Source of the DNA: Sisyra terminalis
Lineage: Eukaryota > Arthropoda > Insecta > Neuroptera > Sisyridae
Length of the DNA: 64,000 bases
Direction: 5' to 3'
Assembly (NCBI GenBank): GCA_958496175.1
Contig: OY292276.1
Span: 60,153,080 to 60,217,079 of the forward strand
Below, piece after piece: positions 23,459 to 36,467 of this stretch. The translations under genes and the position numbers were made by a program. How positions within the stretch are numbered: position 1 is the stretch's first letter; each line of letters begins with the position of its first letter. Below the pieces are notes generated by a model. That model was not told the DNA's origin. It saw only the letters and a list, made by a program, of their open reading frames with translations, and searched no databases.

Positions 23459-23760
23459 TTTTACTGGTATTTACTTGGTAAATTTGACGTAAAACTCTTG
23501 AAGAAGTTGAGATCGATTCAACTGAAAATCATATGACTGACTTACAAGTGTCGCCAACTTAATGGGGAGACTCGCCCTACTTGCACAGTCTGGCCAACCG
23601 AGTTACTGATTTCACATGAAAATCCCCTAGGGAATTCAATGCGCATTGATAATCAGTGAGTTGGCAATGCCGGAATTGTTGACATTCACGGAAATTTCAA
23701 TTAAAAATATGAAGGATTTTCGTGATTTTCGATAGAAAACTGGTATTTTATGTGGATAAA
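23459..23760. promoter_or_regulatory. Shared divergent promoter of RNASEK and the Kelch gene, with a uORF
   Basis: The start codons are 302 bp apart on opposite strands. A short upstream frame (23709-23735, eight codons, then TAG) precedes the Kelch start at 23761 and may lower its translation. Confidence 0.5.
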
Positions 23761-26700
23761 ATGGAGCCGTGCGAAGCACCGACGCCAAACAACATAATTT
23801 TAGAGGTCGATGGAGTGAAATTTCCATGTGACAAACAATTGCTACAAAATTGCAGTCCGTATTTCGATGCAATGTTTAGCGGTAACTTCAAGGAAAACGC
23901 CGAAAATTTAATCAACATTAAAGTTTGCACAAATCGCACGTGGTTAAGTCAAACAATTACATTTTGCTCTATCAATTTTAGAATGTCTCGTCGAATGCCA
24001 TGAAAATAATCATCAACTATTTGACCGAGAAAAGTTTGCACATTCCCGACGAAGAACTCCTGGAGTCGCTGCAGGCCGCATGCATGCTGCAGCTCGACCA
24101 AATCCGTTCCTATTGTCTGACAACAATCATTGAAATCCTCACTCCCGAGTTTAGTTTGGACGTGATTTTCCTCGCCCTCCAACTAGACCTGCAGGAGCTC
24201 TACCAAAAATCTCTGTGCGTCGCCCTGTTGGGCTTTAAACGCGCCGTCGACAGTTCCAATTTCCTGGGTCTCGACATTAACCAAGTCAATTTTTACCTGT
24301 CCCACCCCGCTCTCACCTGCACCAACGAGGTGGACGTCTTCGAAGCGGCCATGAAATGGTGGTACGAACACGAAAATTGCCCCCACGATAGCACAAATCA
24401 AACGGACGACACTTGTCGAGAAGTCCTGCTGGAAATCATCAAATGCGTCAACTTTTCCAATATCGAAACGGCCGATTTACGATTGATGCTCACATATCCT
24501 GGTGTTAAGAATCATCGATATATTAACGATGTTCTCAAGTGTATTATTTCACTTAAAACTAGTAAATCAGTCGGTGATGGTGTCGACGAAGAAGTTGCCA
24601 AAATTGCCAAGGAATTGATCGATCGAGAGCCAAGATCTAGACCACAATTGCCGTGCATTGTTGCCATCGTCAACGCTTTTAATCCCACTTCCGATACGCT
24701 AGAAACAACCACGGGTTTATACTATTTCGGTTGGTATAATCACAAGATAATTAAGACCAGGTGTTCCGGATTAAAACAAAAAAGATACAATATTGCAAAA
24801 TTTGAATACCTTTTAATTAATTTTACCTTTTAGGAAGACATTTTTAAGGAAATTTATATGTTGATCACAAAACGCTGAAAGGAATATAAACATGAATTGC
24901 TACAGAACATTGTTCTATGGAGGGCACCAGGTGCCCGATATTTATGGAGGAATCAAGGATATAAATTATCCATATAAAATAGCACGATATTTACCCGATA
25001 GTCAGGCCGTATTAAAAGCACTAGGAAATCCACAAATCAGCTCTAAACTGACCTGGAAGTATAAGAAAATCCTCACAAATCTGGCTACTAAAAACAAGGT
25101 TAACTTTGGTATCAAAGGTAATGAAAAGGCTGGAGCTTTTGGGCGAAAAGAATCCCAATCACTCTTCACCAGGTCTAATAAACATGAATTGCTACAGAAC
25201 ATTGTCCTATGGAGGGCACCTGGTGCCCGATATTTATGGAGGAATCAAGGATATAAATTATCCATATCGTTGGGGGATATAATATAGCACGTAACAAATA
25301 TTCACCCGATAGTCAGGCCGTATTAAAAGCACTAGGAAATCCACAAATCAGTTCTAAACTGACCTGGAAGTATAAGGAAATCCTCATAAACCTGGCTACC
25401 AAAAACAAGGTTAACTTGGGTATCAAAGGTAATGAAAAGGCTGGCGCTTTTGGGTGAAAAGAATCCCAATCACTCTTCACCAGGTCTAATAAACATGAAT
25501 TGCTACAGAACATTGTCCTATGGAGGGCACCTGGTGCCCGATATTTATGGAGGAATCAAGGATATAAATTATCCATATCATTGGGGGATATAAAATTGCA
25601 TGATACATATATTCACCCGATAGTCAGGTCGTATTAAAAGCACTAGGAAATCCACAAATCAGCTCTAAACTGACCTGGGAGTATAAGGAAATCCTCACAA
25701 ATCTGCCTACTAAAAACAAGGTTAACTTGGGTATCAAAGGTAATGAAAAGGCTGGAGCTTTTGGGCGAAAAGAATCCCAATCACTCTTCACCAGGTCTAA
25801 TAAACATGAATTGCTACAGAACATTGTCCTATGGAGGGCACCTGGTGCCCGATATTTATGGAGGAATCACGGATATAAATTATCCATATCATTGGGGGAT
25901 ATTAAATAGCACGATACACATATTCACCCGATAGTCAGGCCGTATTAAAAGCACTAGGAAATCCACAAATCAGCTCTAAATTGACCTGGGAGTATAAGGA
26001 AATCCTCACAAATCTGCCTACTAACAACAAGGGTAACTTGGGTATCAAAGGTAATGAAAAGGCGGGCGCTTTTGGACGAAAAGAATCCCAATCACTCTTC
26101 ACCAGGTCTATACTTGGAGTTAGAAGATCGGCGATGAAAATTACCTTCAAGGAATGAGTTGACAAAAATCAGTGCAACATGGAATACTATCGGACAGAAG
26201 TACAATAAAAGGATGGAATTTTTTTTACAAAAAATAAATGAAAGACTTGGTTTTACAAGAAAATAGGTCAAAGTGGTAAAAACCCTAATAATTGGTCACT
26301 GGGGAATGAAGAAGTACCTGCATATAATGGAATTACATGTGGATTAACTAAAATGTGCTTTGAATGAATGGAGAAATGAAAAACTGGAGATTAAAAATTC
26401 TGGAATTGAAATTATCAGAAAGCACCTAGTGCTTGATTTTTACTAGGTGAAGTAGGGGGAAGCCCTGAAGATACAGAGTTGAGGCCAAAAAATAAACTTG
26501 AATGTTTTCCTATTACTTATCCCTTCTTCCCACTCAAGTGTAACCATAAATTTTCTATAAAAATCCGGAACACTACATTTAATTTCTCATTCTTTCAAGA
26601 AACCAACAAATTTTTGGCAAAAACAATAATAAATATCCTGTTTTTTTCAGATGGATCTCCACAATTGCAACACTTAAGTGCCATACAACATGTCGGCAAT

Positions 26701-27648
26701 CAAATGGGGCGCAGCCTCGAGGGGTACAAAGTGCAAGTGTGGGACAATAAAATTATTGTTTTGGGCGGCGAAACCGTGTTCGGTTATGGGAATTGGAATC
26801 GAAATTGTTGGCTGTATGATACGACAAAAGATAAATGGACACGATATACAACGTACGAGTGGTTTATTTCAAGAATTACTGCTGAAAGTTTTTAATTTTA
26901 TTTCTTTAAATTTTGTAGACTTCCATCGGTGCGAAGGCATTTTAAAACGTGTATCGTCAACGACGAACTATACCTAATTGGGGGCACAGGTCAACATCGT
27001 ATTGTTCAAAATAATATGGATATATATAACTTAAAAACTGGTAACTAAAATTATCATCCATTAACTATTAATCTAAACTAAAAAGTTGTAATTTTAGATG
27101 AATGGATGCCACGTGTTCAATTTCCCTATGATATCCACGACGTGGAATGTTGTGAATTCCAGGGGAATCTATTCATCGCGTGTGGTGGTTTAAAAAAAAT
27201 CGAAACCCTCCTATACAAACCGGCCGAACGTAAATGGACTCAACTAACCATAACAGATCCAGCACAACTTTACAAATCAATCGAGCCGTCTCGAGGAATC
27301 GAACGTAAAAGTTACACCCCCTTTGTGTACAACGGAGATTTATATTTAAGCGGAAATTATCTATTAGGATTAAAATTAAATCAATTAAATTTGGAGATTT
27401 TCTATTTCGGAAAAGGATTGTATTCGAATGATGTACTAGTAACGGCCGGCACGTGTTTAGCGGACGGTGTTTTATATCGGTTTCGAATGCAAGACTGTGC
27501 CAATTTTGAAGGGGTGGAATGCCACTCAAAAGTGCAATGTCTATCGCTGATTGATAAGAGTGTATCATGCGTAGATTTAGTTTGTAGTGAAATTAAAATG
27601 AAACAAGACACCGGATGTTTTGGGCTTTTCCATCATAGTTTACTTTAA
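23761..27648 (+). CDS. BTB-BACK-Kelch protein (KLHL/KBTBD type)
   Basis: Family role: substrate adaptor of CUL3 ubiquitin ligases. Proposed exons: 23761-23922, 23982-24729, 26651-26852, 26919-27040 and 27098-27648 (1785 nt, 594 aa, a usual KLHL length). Residues about 15-110 form the BTB domain (ILEVDGVKFPCDKQLL, YFDAMFSGNFKE), about 115-290 the BACK domain (VIFLALQLDLQELYQKSL, FEAAMKWWYEH, LRLMLTYPGV), and the rest Kelch-like blades (IIVLGGE, LYLIGGTG, LFIACGG). The donor of exon 2 is uncertain: 24729 keeps frame (GLYYF-DGSPQ), while a better-looking site after 24760 does not. The first ATG at 23761 is used. I cannot name the exact orthologue. The third intron-sized gap (24730-26650) holds a LINE fragment array. 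Confidence 0.85.
24860..26470 (+). mobile_element. Non-LTR retrotransposon remnant with a fourfold tandem RNase H fragment
   Basis: The units begin at 24892, 25184, 25495 and 25806; the last three are spaced exactly 311 bp and the first is 292 bp. Translated in pieces they read DIYGGIKDINYP, PDSQAVLKALGNPQISSKL and IKGNEKAGAFGRKES, the hallmarks of the RNase H domain of I/Jockey-type LINEs (SDSQAALKAL, GNEKAD, ARK), with an internal deletion. After the last unit (26111 onward) comes LGVRRSAMKITFKE and decayed C-terminal sequence of the same protein. A period of 311 is not a multiple of three, so the array cannot code through. It lies in an intron of the Kelch gene. Confidence 0.8.
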
Positions 27649-27717
27649 GTGTTAGACGTTATTGTTTACTCTCAAAGACTGTACTTATATTATCGTTATT
27701 TACATTTTATTAAATAT

Positions 27718-28458
27718 TTAACAAGTTTCTTCATCTTCATGTAAATGATCCAATCGTAGTTCTTTACCCGAAGATGGTTTTCCTTTCGAGATTTTCTCTT
27801 TCTTTTTAGTTTCGCGTTGGTCTTTTTGTCCAACGACATATTCGGGCATCACTAGTTTACTGCTTCGAAAGCTGGGTTTTTGTTCGGAGTCTTTTGGGAT
27901 TAGGCTGCTGATGATGGCCGAGACGCTGAATGTGGGTCCGGTTTTGGGTTTTTTGGTGTTTTTGAAGAGGATACGGTCGTGTTCGGTGGTCAGTGTCGGG
28001 GCTTCGCCCGACGATTTGCGGTCTTCCATTTCGCGGAGGAAATTGAGGGCGGCGGCCGTGTTGGCCGCGTTTGTTAGATCATCGTTGCTGACGTCGTCCA
28101 GCGAGTATTTCACCCATTTGTCGGGGTTGCGTTGGAAGCCGGCTAGGCGGCGCGAGGGTAGGCAACGCGCCAAAGGCGCCTCCGGCCGTTTGAAGATGCT
28201 TTCTTGGCCGCGAAATTGTCGTGTTTCGCAACGTTTTCGTTTTTTGGAGATGGGTGCTTGAATGATTTCTGGTTCGGGGTCGTCGTCGTCATTGTCGATG
28301 GGATGTTGCCGATTGGGGAATATGTATTGCGATTGGGTGTTTTCTTCGGCTTGTTTTAGTTGATCGAAAAGTTTTTTGGAACGTTCGGCAAATGTGTCGC
28401 GGGTGTTTTGAGTCGTATGGGGCCAACTAGGTGCCGTGAATAGTTTTGATGTGTCCAT
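27718..28458 (-). CDS. TSSC4: TSSC4-family protein (U5 snRNP assembly factor)
   Basis: Known for the family: TSSC4 helps assemble U5 and tri-snRNP. Single exon, 246 aa. The diagnostic core is NPDKWVKYSLDDVS followed by AANTAAALNFLREME, matching the conserved KYSLEDV block of TSSC4. The rest is charged and probably disordered, with a basic stretch (KKRKR), a proline/arginine-rich RCLPSRRLAGFQ run, and a lysine-rich C-terminus. The coding DNA is clearly richer in GC than its surroundings. It ends 70 bp from the Kelch stop on the other strand. On the minus strand an AATAAA occurs at 27711-27706, just after the stop, so the two 3' UTRs overlap. Confidence 0.8.
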   Translation of the reverse strand: MDTSKLFTAPSWPHTTQNTRDTFAERSKKLFDQLKQAEENTQSQYIFPNRQHPIDNDDDDPEPEIIQAPISKKRKRCETRQFRGQESIFKRPEAPLARCLPSRRLAGFQRNPDKWVKYSLDDVSNDDLTNAANTAAALNFLREMEDRKSSGEAPTLTTEHDRILFKNTKKPKTGPTFSVSAIISSLIPKDSEQKPSFRSSKLVMPEYVVGQKDQRETKKKEKISKGKPSSGKELRLDHLHEDEETC

Positions 28459-28932
28459 TTTCTTTTAGATTGTACACCTAAAACAGTATTGTGGTAATTA
28501 AAAGAATTTAAAAGTTATATTTTATAAAATACATGATTTAAAAATAGATTTAGAACACAAACAAAATGTTTTGACAAGTCAATGTAAATTGGCAACTGCG
28601 TTGCGCATTAGACTAACAGAGATCGATTTTATCGACCAGTCTGGCAAATTTAAATGTTTTGCAACGAATGGTGCCAATTTTTTCAAATTCTTTCTACAAA
28701 AATAATAAATTGATTTTTCTCACCTTATAAACCAATTCCAAACGTTCAAATATAAATCACTTTTCACTTTTTCTGCCGAAAAATACGTTGCACGACCGTG
28801 AATTTAAATGCAAAGTAGCGAGGGAAAAAAAAATGGTTAAAAATCCTACCTAAACGGGTATCTAACTAAAAAAAAATTGCAACCACTCTGAGCCATGATG
28901 CAATAAAAATAAAAAAAATACCAAATTTGATT
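28459..28932. other. Upstream region of TSSC4
   Basis: It should contain the TSSC4 promoter on the minus strand. The rest is AT-rich with no gene that I can support. Confidence 0.3.
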
Positions 28933-28996
28933 GTTGCAACCAGGATTCGAACTCGTACACAACATCAATTGATGTCCTGGAATCCAATACCTAACG
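28933..28996 (-). ncRNA. tRNA-like element, solo diverged copy
   Basis: Read on the minus strand it has the same A-box-like TAGGTATTGG and B-box-like GTTCGAATCC (40 bp between box starts) as the six copies in the large array, but different flanks and no twin hairpins. A T-run lies about 65 bp downstream. Confidence 0.45.
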
Positions 28997-29004
28997 CGCA
29001 TATT

Positions 29005-29052
29005 GCATCTTGGGGTCCCAAAATACGAACGGATTTGGGACCCCAAAGATGC
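29005..29052. repeat. Strong hairpin beside the tRNA-like element
   Basis: GCATCTTGGGGTCCCAAA and its complement TTTGGGACCCCAAAGATGC face each other across an 11-bp loop. It may be a transposon end or structured RNA; the function is unknown. Confidence 0.6.
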
Positions 29053-29179
29053 CGCGAAAACCGCGCACGTGTGCGGAAAAGAAAAAAAAATTGTTATGAC
29101 TCATAAGTGGTTACAATTCGCGACCCTTCCCCCTAGCTGAAACGGCAAAAAAAGATGAATTTTTTTAAAAAAAAAGCAT

Positions 29180-32100
29180 GCAACATAGCTTGACTGAAGT
29201 CTTCACAGCATTCACAGGACCACAGCATCCGTTCAGCAAATAATCCATATGCACTAATCACATCTGCAACAAAGGAAATATTTTGTACATTTTTATTATT
29301 TTATTATTCCCCTATTCCCCTTAAACTTTTAGCTTTTGATCGATTGAATCTTTATTGATAATTCTTAAACTACAATGACGCCATTGTTTTAATTTACAAG
29401 ACCAGTTCGTTAATTTTCGGAATTCCGCCGATAGAGAAACAAAAGATGGTTTACAAAAACTCCAAAGTTTTAATGAAACCACAAAATATGCTTTTAATGT
29501 ATTAATTATTAATTAAATTAATAAATCTTTAATTTCCATAAAATTATTGCAAACACATTGTTGCAAAAAGTTGCAATAATCAACAGAAACATGGACATCA
29601 TGAAGACCCAAGCCATCCCGACTCAATCGATTTTCAGCGATAAAATACCAAAGAAATTTACTTACAATTAAAAAAATAATTATTACATTCCATTTGTCAC
29701 ACACTTATTGATCACTTTACATAAAACTTTTAAATTCAATTGTTGCGATTAATTAATTATTGATCGATTTCACGACGATGGAAACCTCCATTGAAAAATT
29801 TACCGACGCAACACCAACTTTTCAATTCAACGGACGCGCACAGTGTCGCCAACAATATCAGTGTTCCCATAGGGATATTCAATAATGAAAAACAATTGCT
29901 TACCGGTTTTTTTAGTTTCAAATATTTTCAATTATTAATTAAGTAATAAGAATAATTAATTTTGAATTTTAAACATTCCTTTGGAGATTATTAACGATAA
30001 AATTCACGGATTTACAGGTAATAAAACAAGAGTTATATTATTTCTAATTGTTCAATTCAAATTAAATTAATTGGGTCAATTTTTTTAGTAGGTTAGTTGG
30101 ATTATCATTTTCTTGTAATTTCCGGGATTTTAGAAGAACTAGGTGCCCGCCACGGTTGGTTTTAGTTTTGGTACGTTCCAGATGTAAATTGGAGCAAACC
30201 CTCAATTGAGTTTCTGGAGATGTGCCCCAGGTCATGTCCACGTGGTTCTATGGACGCGGATTATTATTACACCAACGGATTAATAATTAAACAGCTCAAA
30301 ATTGATAAAATCGGTAATTTAAATCTGATCACATATTAAAATTGATATTTCTTTGAATTAAATAAATAATTTTTACAGGAGGAATACCGAGTAAATGTAC
30401 GCAAAGAAATGATTCGTTTTTACGTGTTATCGTTCGACAGATGGTCACTAAAAATTGAAAAAGGAGGGTAGAAATAGAGTCCTTAGTTGCAACTATAAAT
30501 CTACAAAGTTAGTGAAAGAACATCTAATTAATTTGCTTGGTACAAGGCAGAGATGGAAAAGGACCAACGATATTCTCTAGGAACAATATTCCCGTAATTT
30601 TTCCTTGGTTATCTAACGGTAAAAACGAACCTTTTTATTATGTAAACAAAGTTGAATAAAGTTTCATTTTTTAGGCGCTAAAAAGCAAGGATTATTTACA
30701 CGTGGAATGAATAAAAACTTTTTGGCGATAAATCAAAATTAATTGGAAAAGTTGAAGGAAATCTTCTCAAAGGTGACAATGTTGAGATGTGTGAAGTATT
30801 TATTAAAATTTGATGACTTTAAATGAATTTTCGATTGTAGATGTTCCTTAATGTTAATTAACGTGAAAATGATACAAAAATTCATGACTTCACCAACCAT
30901 AAAACTATCTGGGAAATGAAAATTGCAACGCTGATGGAAATGTGGAAAATGCAACATTGCCAGATTGTGGGTGTGCTAAAGTACACTTTCAGTCGAAATG
31001 TGGAAATATCAGTCCGAAAAATGGGGATAAAAAAGTTTTCCGAGCTCTGATAATATTTTTGAACCTTTTTGACGATTGAAATTCTTTAAGAGTCAACTTC
31101 AAGGGAAACCTGAAGAAAATTTCGACGATTAGATGGAATTTGAAGGTCGCAAATGAATTTTCTAGTTTGTTGTATCCAAGTGTTGGTATTTGATATTGAA
31201 ATTACCGAATTTTCGTTGTTGACTACCTTTTTAATATTTTCTAGAGTCTTAAATTAAAAAAATAAGAATCGGTGTAGAAATTTTCGTCAAGACATATAGT
31301 AAATATGTCAAATAAATCTGGAAGATTTGCGAAGGGAATGGAAACTACTCAGTTTTAGTGGATAGCTAATCTTGGATTTGAGGGACATTTCAGTTCCTCC
31401 AGGACCTCCTGGAGATGATTTACAGCAAATTTGAAAGATTGAAAATAGAAAGATCGTATTAGAGGAGAGAAAAGTTTCGAAAATTTCAAGGAAATATTGA
31501 TGGAAATGTTTTTTTTGAAAGAAGTCTTTTAAATAAATATTTTCCAAAAAACCACGAGTAAAATACGTGGAGCTTATTGAAACTTTTCGGCGATAAAGCA
31601 GGTTTTAGTCAAGCAAATTTTATTGGAAAAGTTCCTGGAAATTATATCAAAGGTGAAAATTTGGAATGTGTGAAAAGTATTTATTGAAATTTGATGATTT
31701 TAAATTATTTTTTCAGTTGTAGATTTCCAATAACGTTAATTAACGTGAAAACAATGAAGGATGAACAAATTCAGAGCTTCAGCAACCATAAAATTATCTC
31801 AAAAATAAAATTAAAACATCTGAACGATAAAAAATCTCTTCAAAAAGTCTTCAGAACTCAGAATAAAAATTTTTAACGGTTGACATTCTTCGAGAGTAAA
31901 CGTAAAGGGAAATCCTGAAGATAATTTCATCAATTCGATGGAATTTTACGACCATGAAATAACTTTGAAGTTTGTTGTATCTATTAATTACTGGTATCTG
32001 ATATTAAATTAAGCAAATTATCGTTTTTGATTATCTTTTGAATGTTTTTTAGATTCATAAATTAAAAAAAATAAGATTCGGAATAGAAATTTTCATTGAG

Positions 32101-32200
32101 ATATGAAGTGTGAATTAAATCTAAGAGATTTCCGAAAAGAAAGGAATCCAACTCAAATTTCAATTGATTCAAGTCCCCAAGTCGTTTTGACTATCATTAA
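29180..32200. repeat. Ancient segmental duplication, copy A, with exon-like blocks
   Basis: It matches 55990-58230 block by block. Conserved pieces include, on the minus strand, FRKLTNWSCKLKQWRHC (about 29380-29440), and on the plus strand a block after an acceptor at 30165 reading FWYVPDVNWSKPSIEFLEMC and ending in a GT donor at 30314. The following block (30380-30600) and the 30674-31540 block recur too; the latter is repeated in tandem at 31560-32170. Stops interrupt most frames, so I read it as a decayed gene or an RNA gene. I cannot name it. Confidence 0.55.
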
Positions 32201-33400
32201 TTAAAAAATTACGCCAAATTATTAGATGATGGCTTTGATTTGGTTTCCTTCTACTGTGAGTTATCGTTCGGAAGTTTCGTAAATATTTCCTTATTTCTAC
32301 CAGGACTACCGAACTACAGTGCCAAATATAAAATTAGGAATATTTTTATTATGTGTGGTAAAAGGCCTCAAGTCTGGATTGTATCAAAATGGAAGTTTTA
32401 TACCCAAGAATATGTATGTAGGAATCATTGAGCATATTAATTAATCTCAAATGACTTATTTCATTATTGTTTTAGCACACTGTAAAGGCGAATCAAGATA
32501 TTAAACTTGAAACGCATCTGCCATACAGCAATGCACCACGGATTGTATAGTGATGATCGTCAGGAGAACACATTCGAATGAATATCGTGAAAAAAAATTT
32601 ACGTAGACAAATCATTCTACCTTTAAATACTTGAATATATTATACTTGAACCACCCATTAGTGGTAACGACCCAAACGTAAACACCGGCAAAAGAATTTT
32701 AATGGGAATAAAAAAAAGCTTTACTCTTAACGGCAATTGGCAAGCGATTATCTCATGGTATTGAGAAGTGGAAATGTGGATATATACAAATGAATGTGTT
32801 CTCCATTAAATTCATCTACATCTGAAATCAGAATAAGGAATTTCGTGCAATGGTAAGGAAAATAAAAGACAGAAAAAATACTTAAAAAAAATCAATTTAT
32901 TTCTTTTCTTGCCTAAGAAATATTTGTGTAACTTATGAAAATAGAAGTCAGTTAGGGCTTAAATGATAACAACAGAGGAAATTCTTTTACTTTGTTTTAT
33001 ATAAGTTCAAACTACATAATTGAAAAGAATCTGAAAAAAACAAAAAAAAATTATAAGTATTCAATGAACCAATCAAATCATTTTTAGTATTTCGTACCAT
33101 ATTTTGGATGAACCATATAAAATTCTCAAGGAATGATGAGCATCCGGTTTTAACGAAATCGGGAAACCATGGTAGATGAAACTTCTTGTGGACGAGACAT
33201 TCCATCAACTCCGAGTCTCCAACATGCATCATCTCGCTGGATTTTCCTCCTCGATGACCGCAAATGAATCCTAACTGAAGAACCAATACCTTATTAATTG
33301 TACTACTCGATTAGGTATATATAATGATTCTTACCATAATTTTACGTCTATGGCTATTGTTGTTCTCCTATATATTGTTGTAGATGGACAATCTGGATGA
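32201..33400. other. Unclear region, with one open stretch on the minus strand
   Basis: Minus strand 33277-32987 is open for about 95 codons after a plausible acceptor (GGTTCTTCAG) and reads LGFICGHRGGKSSEMMHVGD at its start. I do not recognise it; adjacent sequence (33340-33450) may be an earlier exon but does not join in frame. It may be a decayed gene at the edge of the array. Confidence 0.25.
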
Positions 33401-33632
33401 AATCCTCGTGGCAACTCTCCTCGGCGGAAATGTATCCAAATTGCAGGGACAATATTTCACATTGAAAATTTAAACAGTTCAACACTTATTCCTCCAGGGA
33501 ATACAACACTGACTTCACTACACTAATCACTGACCGAAACGCGTATTCCAAATTGTGTAACGGAAGCGCACTCACTTAATTTTTTTTACAGTTTTTAGTT
33601 CGACTATTCAAATTTTTATTTAAGGACGAGGG

Positions 33633-33862
33633 AAGAAAAAATGATTAGTAAATAAAAAGCCTGATTCTATCTCTATGCTACAATAGAGAATATCAACATT
33701 TTGGCAATCCCTGCTACAAGGGATATCCCCATTTACCTGCCTATTAAATAGAAACCACTTTGGCCACCAACTACTTAACTCTACTAAGCTAATCGTTGCA
33801 ACCAGGATTCGAACTCGTGCACAACATCAATTGATGTCCTGGAATCCAATACCTAACGATTC
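33633..33862 (-). ncRNA. Candidate Pol III RNA, unit 1: tRNA-like head, twin hairpins, T-run
   Basis: Minus strand order: A-box-like TAGGTATTGG, a perfect ACATC/GATGT hairpin, B-box match GTTCGAATCC 40 bp after the A box, then two hairpins, then TTTTTT. The hairpins (given on the plus strand) are TCTCTAT-GCTACA-ATAGAGA (33670-33689) and ATCCCT-GCTACA-AGGGAT (33707-33724). They have different stems but the same six-base loop. The sequence is kept nearly unchanged in all six units although surrounding DNA varies. It could equally be a SINE-derived segment carried inside a larger repeat. Confidence 0.4.
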
Positions 33863-36237
33863 GCGAACAAAAAATGCACTTTATAAGTACGAAAAATCAC
33901 TTGAAGTTCACACTTGTTTATTTAAAAGTCCCCGAAAGTGCATTTTATTTAAATAAAACTACTTTAATTTTAACCGCGCGCGGAACAAAAACAAACGGAA
34001 GTGGCCAAAAGTGGTTCCTCTAAAAAAGCCCACACCCCCTAGCTGAAAAGGAATCAAGTGGGATTAGATAAAAAAAGCTACGGACTTAACTTTATTAGAA
34101 GTCCTCGTCTGCTACCAACGCCACCCGGAACAGCATCTCCAAAGAAGTACAGCTTCCATCTCCAGCTCCATATCTGCAGGTATTGATGATCACTAGATTT
34201 CATAAAATTCAATTTTCACACCGATCGCGTCGCGACACGAACTTTCGTGTAACACTCCCGGACGAGTTAAAATATCGCGGAAAATTCGAATAACTGATTT
34301 ATGCTTTATAACTGAAAAGCTTATATTTGTAAAAGTCCACGAGATACCGATAATGTATTCAACGTAGAATACATAGTAAAATCGCGCGCGAAACGAAACC
34401 GGAACGGAAGTTTTTTACGGACGGAAATCGAAACGATTCACTACACTAAATTCCTTTTAATTGTAGCTGGAAAAGAAAAAAAATGTTAAATATGAAGAAA
34501 GTATATCTTTACTTGTAAACACATACGAGGAGGAATAAACCCCATCAGCCGTAAACATCTTCGAAGTACAGCAACTCCAGGTGATGATTCTTATATAGGC
34601 CTACGGCCTCCCGTTGATAGAAACCATAGATGCCACCTCATATTCCTTCCATAGTAATCGAAGCTGATAATTGACTATAACAATGAACACAATAGTAATT
34701 ATTGTAAGTATGAGGTACCCAAATTGGTTCCAAAGTTTCCTACCAACAATTCTTGTTGAAATATCTGTATTTTTTTTGTATCCTTTTTAAGTGATCGATA
34801 TCTCCTTTTTTAGCTACAAAGGATCAAGTGGATTTATATCGTAATATCATACATCAATTTAAATACACACGAGAAGGATAAATCCTTGATAATCGTTAAG
34901 CTTCCGAGAATTGCAGGAAACGAGTATAAAGTCGAAGTGTTCCTCCTCTGATATGAAAACCATTGACCAATGATTTACAAATGAAAATATTTAAAATGAT
35001 GAAACGGTATTGAACTAACTGAGAAATGCTATATGTATTCCTAAAAATGTTGAAGTTCCTTTAAGATGCGTAAATTGAGGAAAGGCATAAGTAAACTTAC
35101 TTGTATTTCAAGAACATAATTCTGCAATAAGGATTTATTTGTAATTCTTCCTATAATGAATGGAACCTAAAAAGAAAATCTGCAACAAATACGTTAATTA
35201 GTACCTACGAAACGAAACTACATCCGAAATAGTCTGTTTACTTTTATTTATTTGGATGGAAAACTTTGAACCACTTATTGAAATTTTGGTAATGAAATTC
35301 ATTTGTGGTTTTCATAGTTTCGTCTTTTATAGCTTTTATTCTTCCAATGGTAACAACAATTACTTAAATTTCTTTAATTAATCTCCGCTTTTCCATAAAA
35401 CAATAAAGTCGTCTGTATTTTTCTGAAACTGGAATAAAATTCCTAAGTAACATCAGTCCTTATAATCGAACTATGTAGATTTAATGTCTCTTACAAAAAT
35501 TCTATCTTAAACTCTCATATAGTCTTGAAGATGATGATATGGCTGGTCTTCATTATGAAATAATATTTCGATAATTAATATAAATAGTTAATGATAACAA
35601 ATAAAAATCTGAAACAAATAAAATCGTAAGTTAACACCAAAAAATTAAACTTAAATAATGGGATTACTTTTTTTTTAAGGGATGGTAAGCGAAACTTGAC
35701 CACCAAGAACTTAAACTTCATTAATCGAATACATTTGTTCTTCTGTGGTTTCCCGGTTTTCCTTTTGTAGGATATTTTATAAGCCAGTGTCAATAACAAA
35801 CTTTTCATCGCTAAATTTTACTCCATACTTATATTAATTAGTAATCCATAGTGCTTTTCCTGAAACTGGAAAAAAGTAATTAGTTAAATATTTGTACATC
35901 TCGGATCATATTAGAATAATGCGCCTTACCAATATTTTACTTTCGATGCTATCAATTCTTACAGACAATAAGGGATTTAACTTCTCCTTTTTGGCGGTTC
36001 TCCTCGACGAAAATGTATCCAAACTTCAGGAACAACACTTTGCACTGAACTCTTATTAAACACTTTAGTACTCTGACTCTTTAACACTTATTCCTCCAGG
36101 GAATACAACACTGACTTCACTAAACTAATCACTGACCGAAACGCGTATTCCAAATTGTGTAACGGAAGCGCACTCACTTATATTTTTTTTACAGTTTACT
36201 GTTTGTCAATTCAGATTTTTATTTAAGGACGAGGGGA

Positions 36238-36467
36238 AAAAAAGATTAGTAAATACAAAAGCTTGACTCTAAATCTCTATGCTACAATAGAGAGTATGAA
36301 CATTTTGGCAATCCCTGCTACAAGGGACATCCCCATTTACCTGCCTATTAAATAGAAACCACTTTGGCCACCAACTACTTAACAACTACTAAGCTAATCG
36401 TTGCAACCAGGATTCGAACTCGTGCACAACATCAATTGATGTCCTGGAATCCAATACCTAACGAATC
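36238..36467 (-). ncRNA. Candidate Pol III RNA, unit 2
   Basis: Same layout as at 33633-33862: T-run complement near 36240, hairpins near 36274 and 36312, tRNA-like head at 36400-36463. The second stem has one pair less here (AGGGAC). Confidence 0.4.

Noticed and set aside
24730..24830. Donor after 24760 for Kelch exon 2 (GTGTTC)
   Set aside because: It would put exon 3 out of frame; 24729 keeps the Kelch frame, though the site is weak.
24892..26110. CRISPR-like or coding tandem repeat
   Set aside because: The 311-bp repeats have no spacers, match LINE RNase H, and the period breaks the frame.
26479..26650. 5' extension of Kelch exon 3 as coding
   Set aside because: The open frame upstream of the TTTTTTTCAG acceptor has no Kelch similarity and is intron.
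33795..33858. Genuine tRNA gene on the minus strand
   Set aside because: The T and acceptor stems do not pair properly and the anticodon arm has a four-base loop; it is tRNA-like at best.
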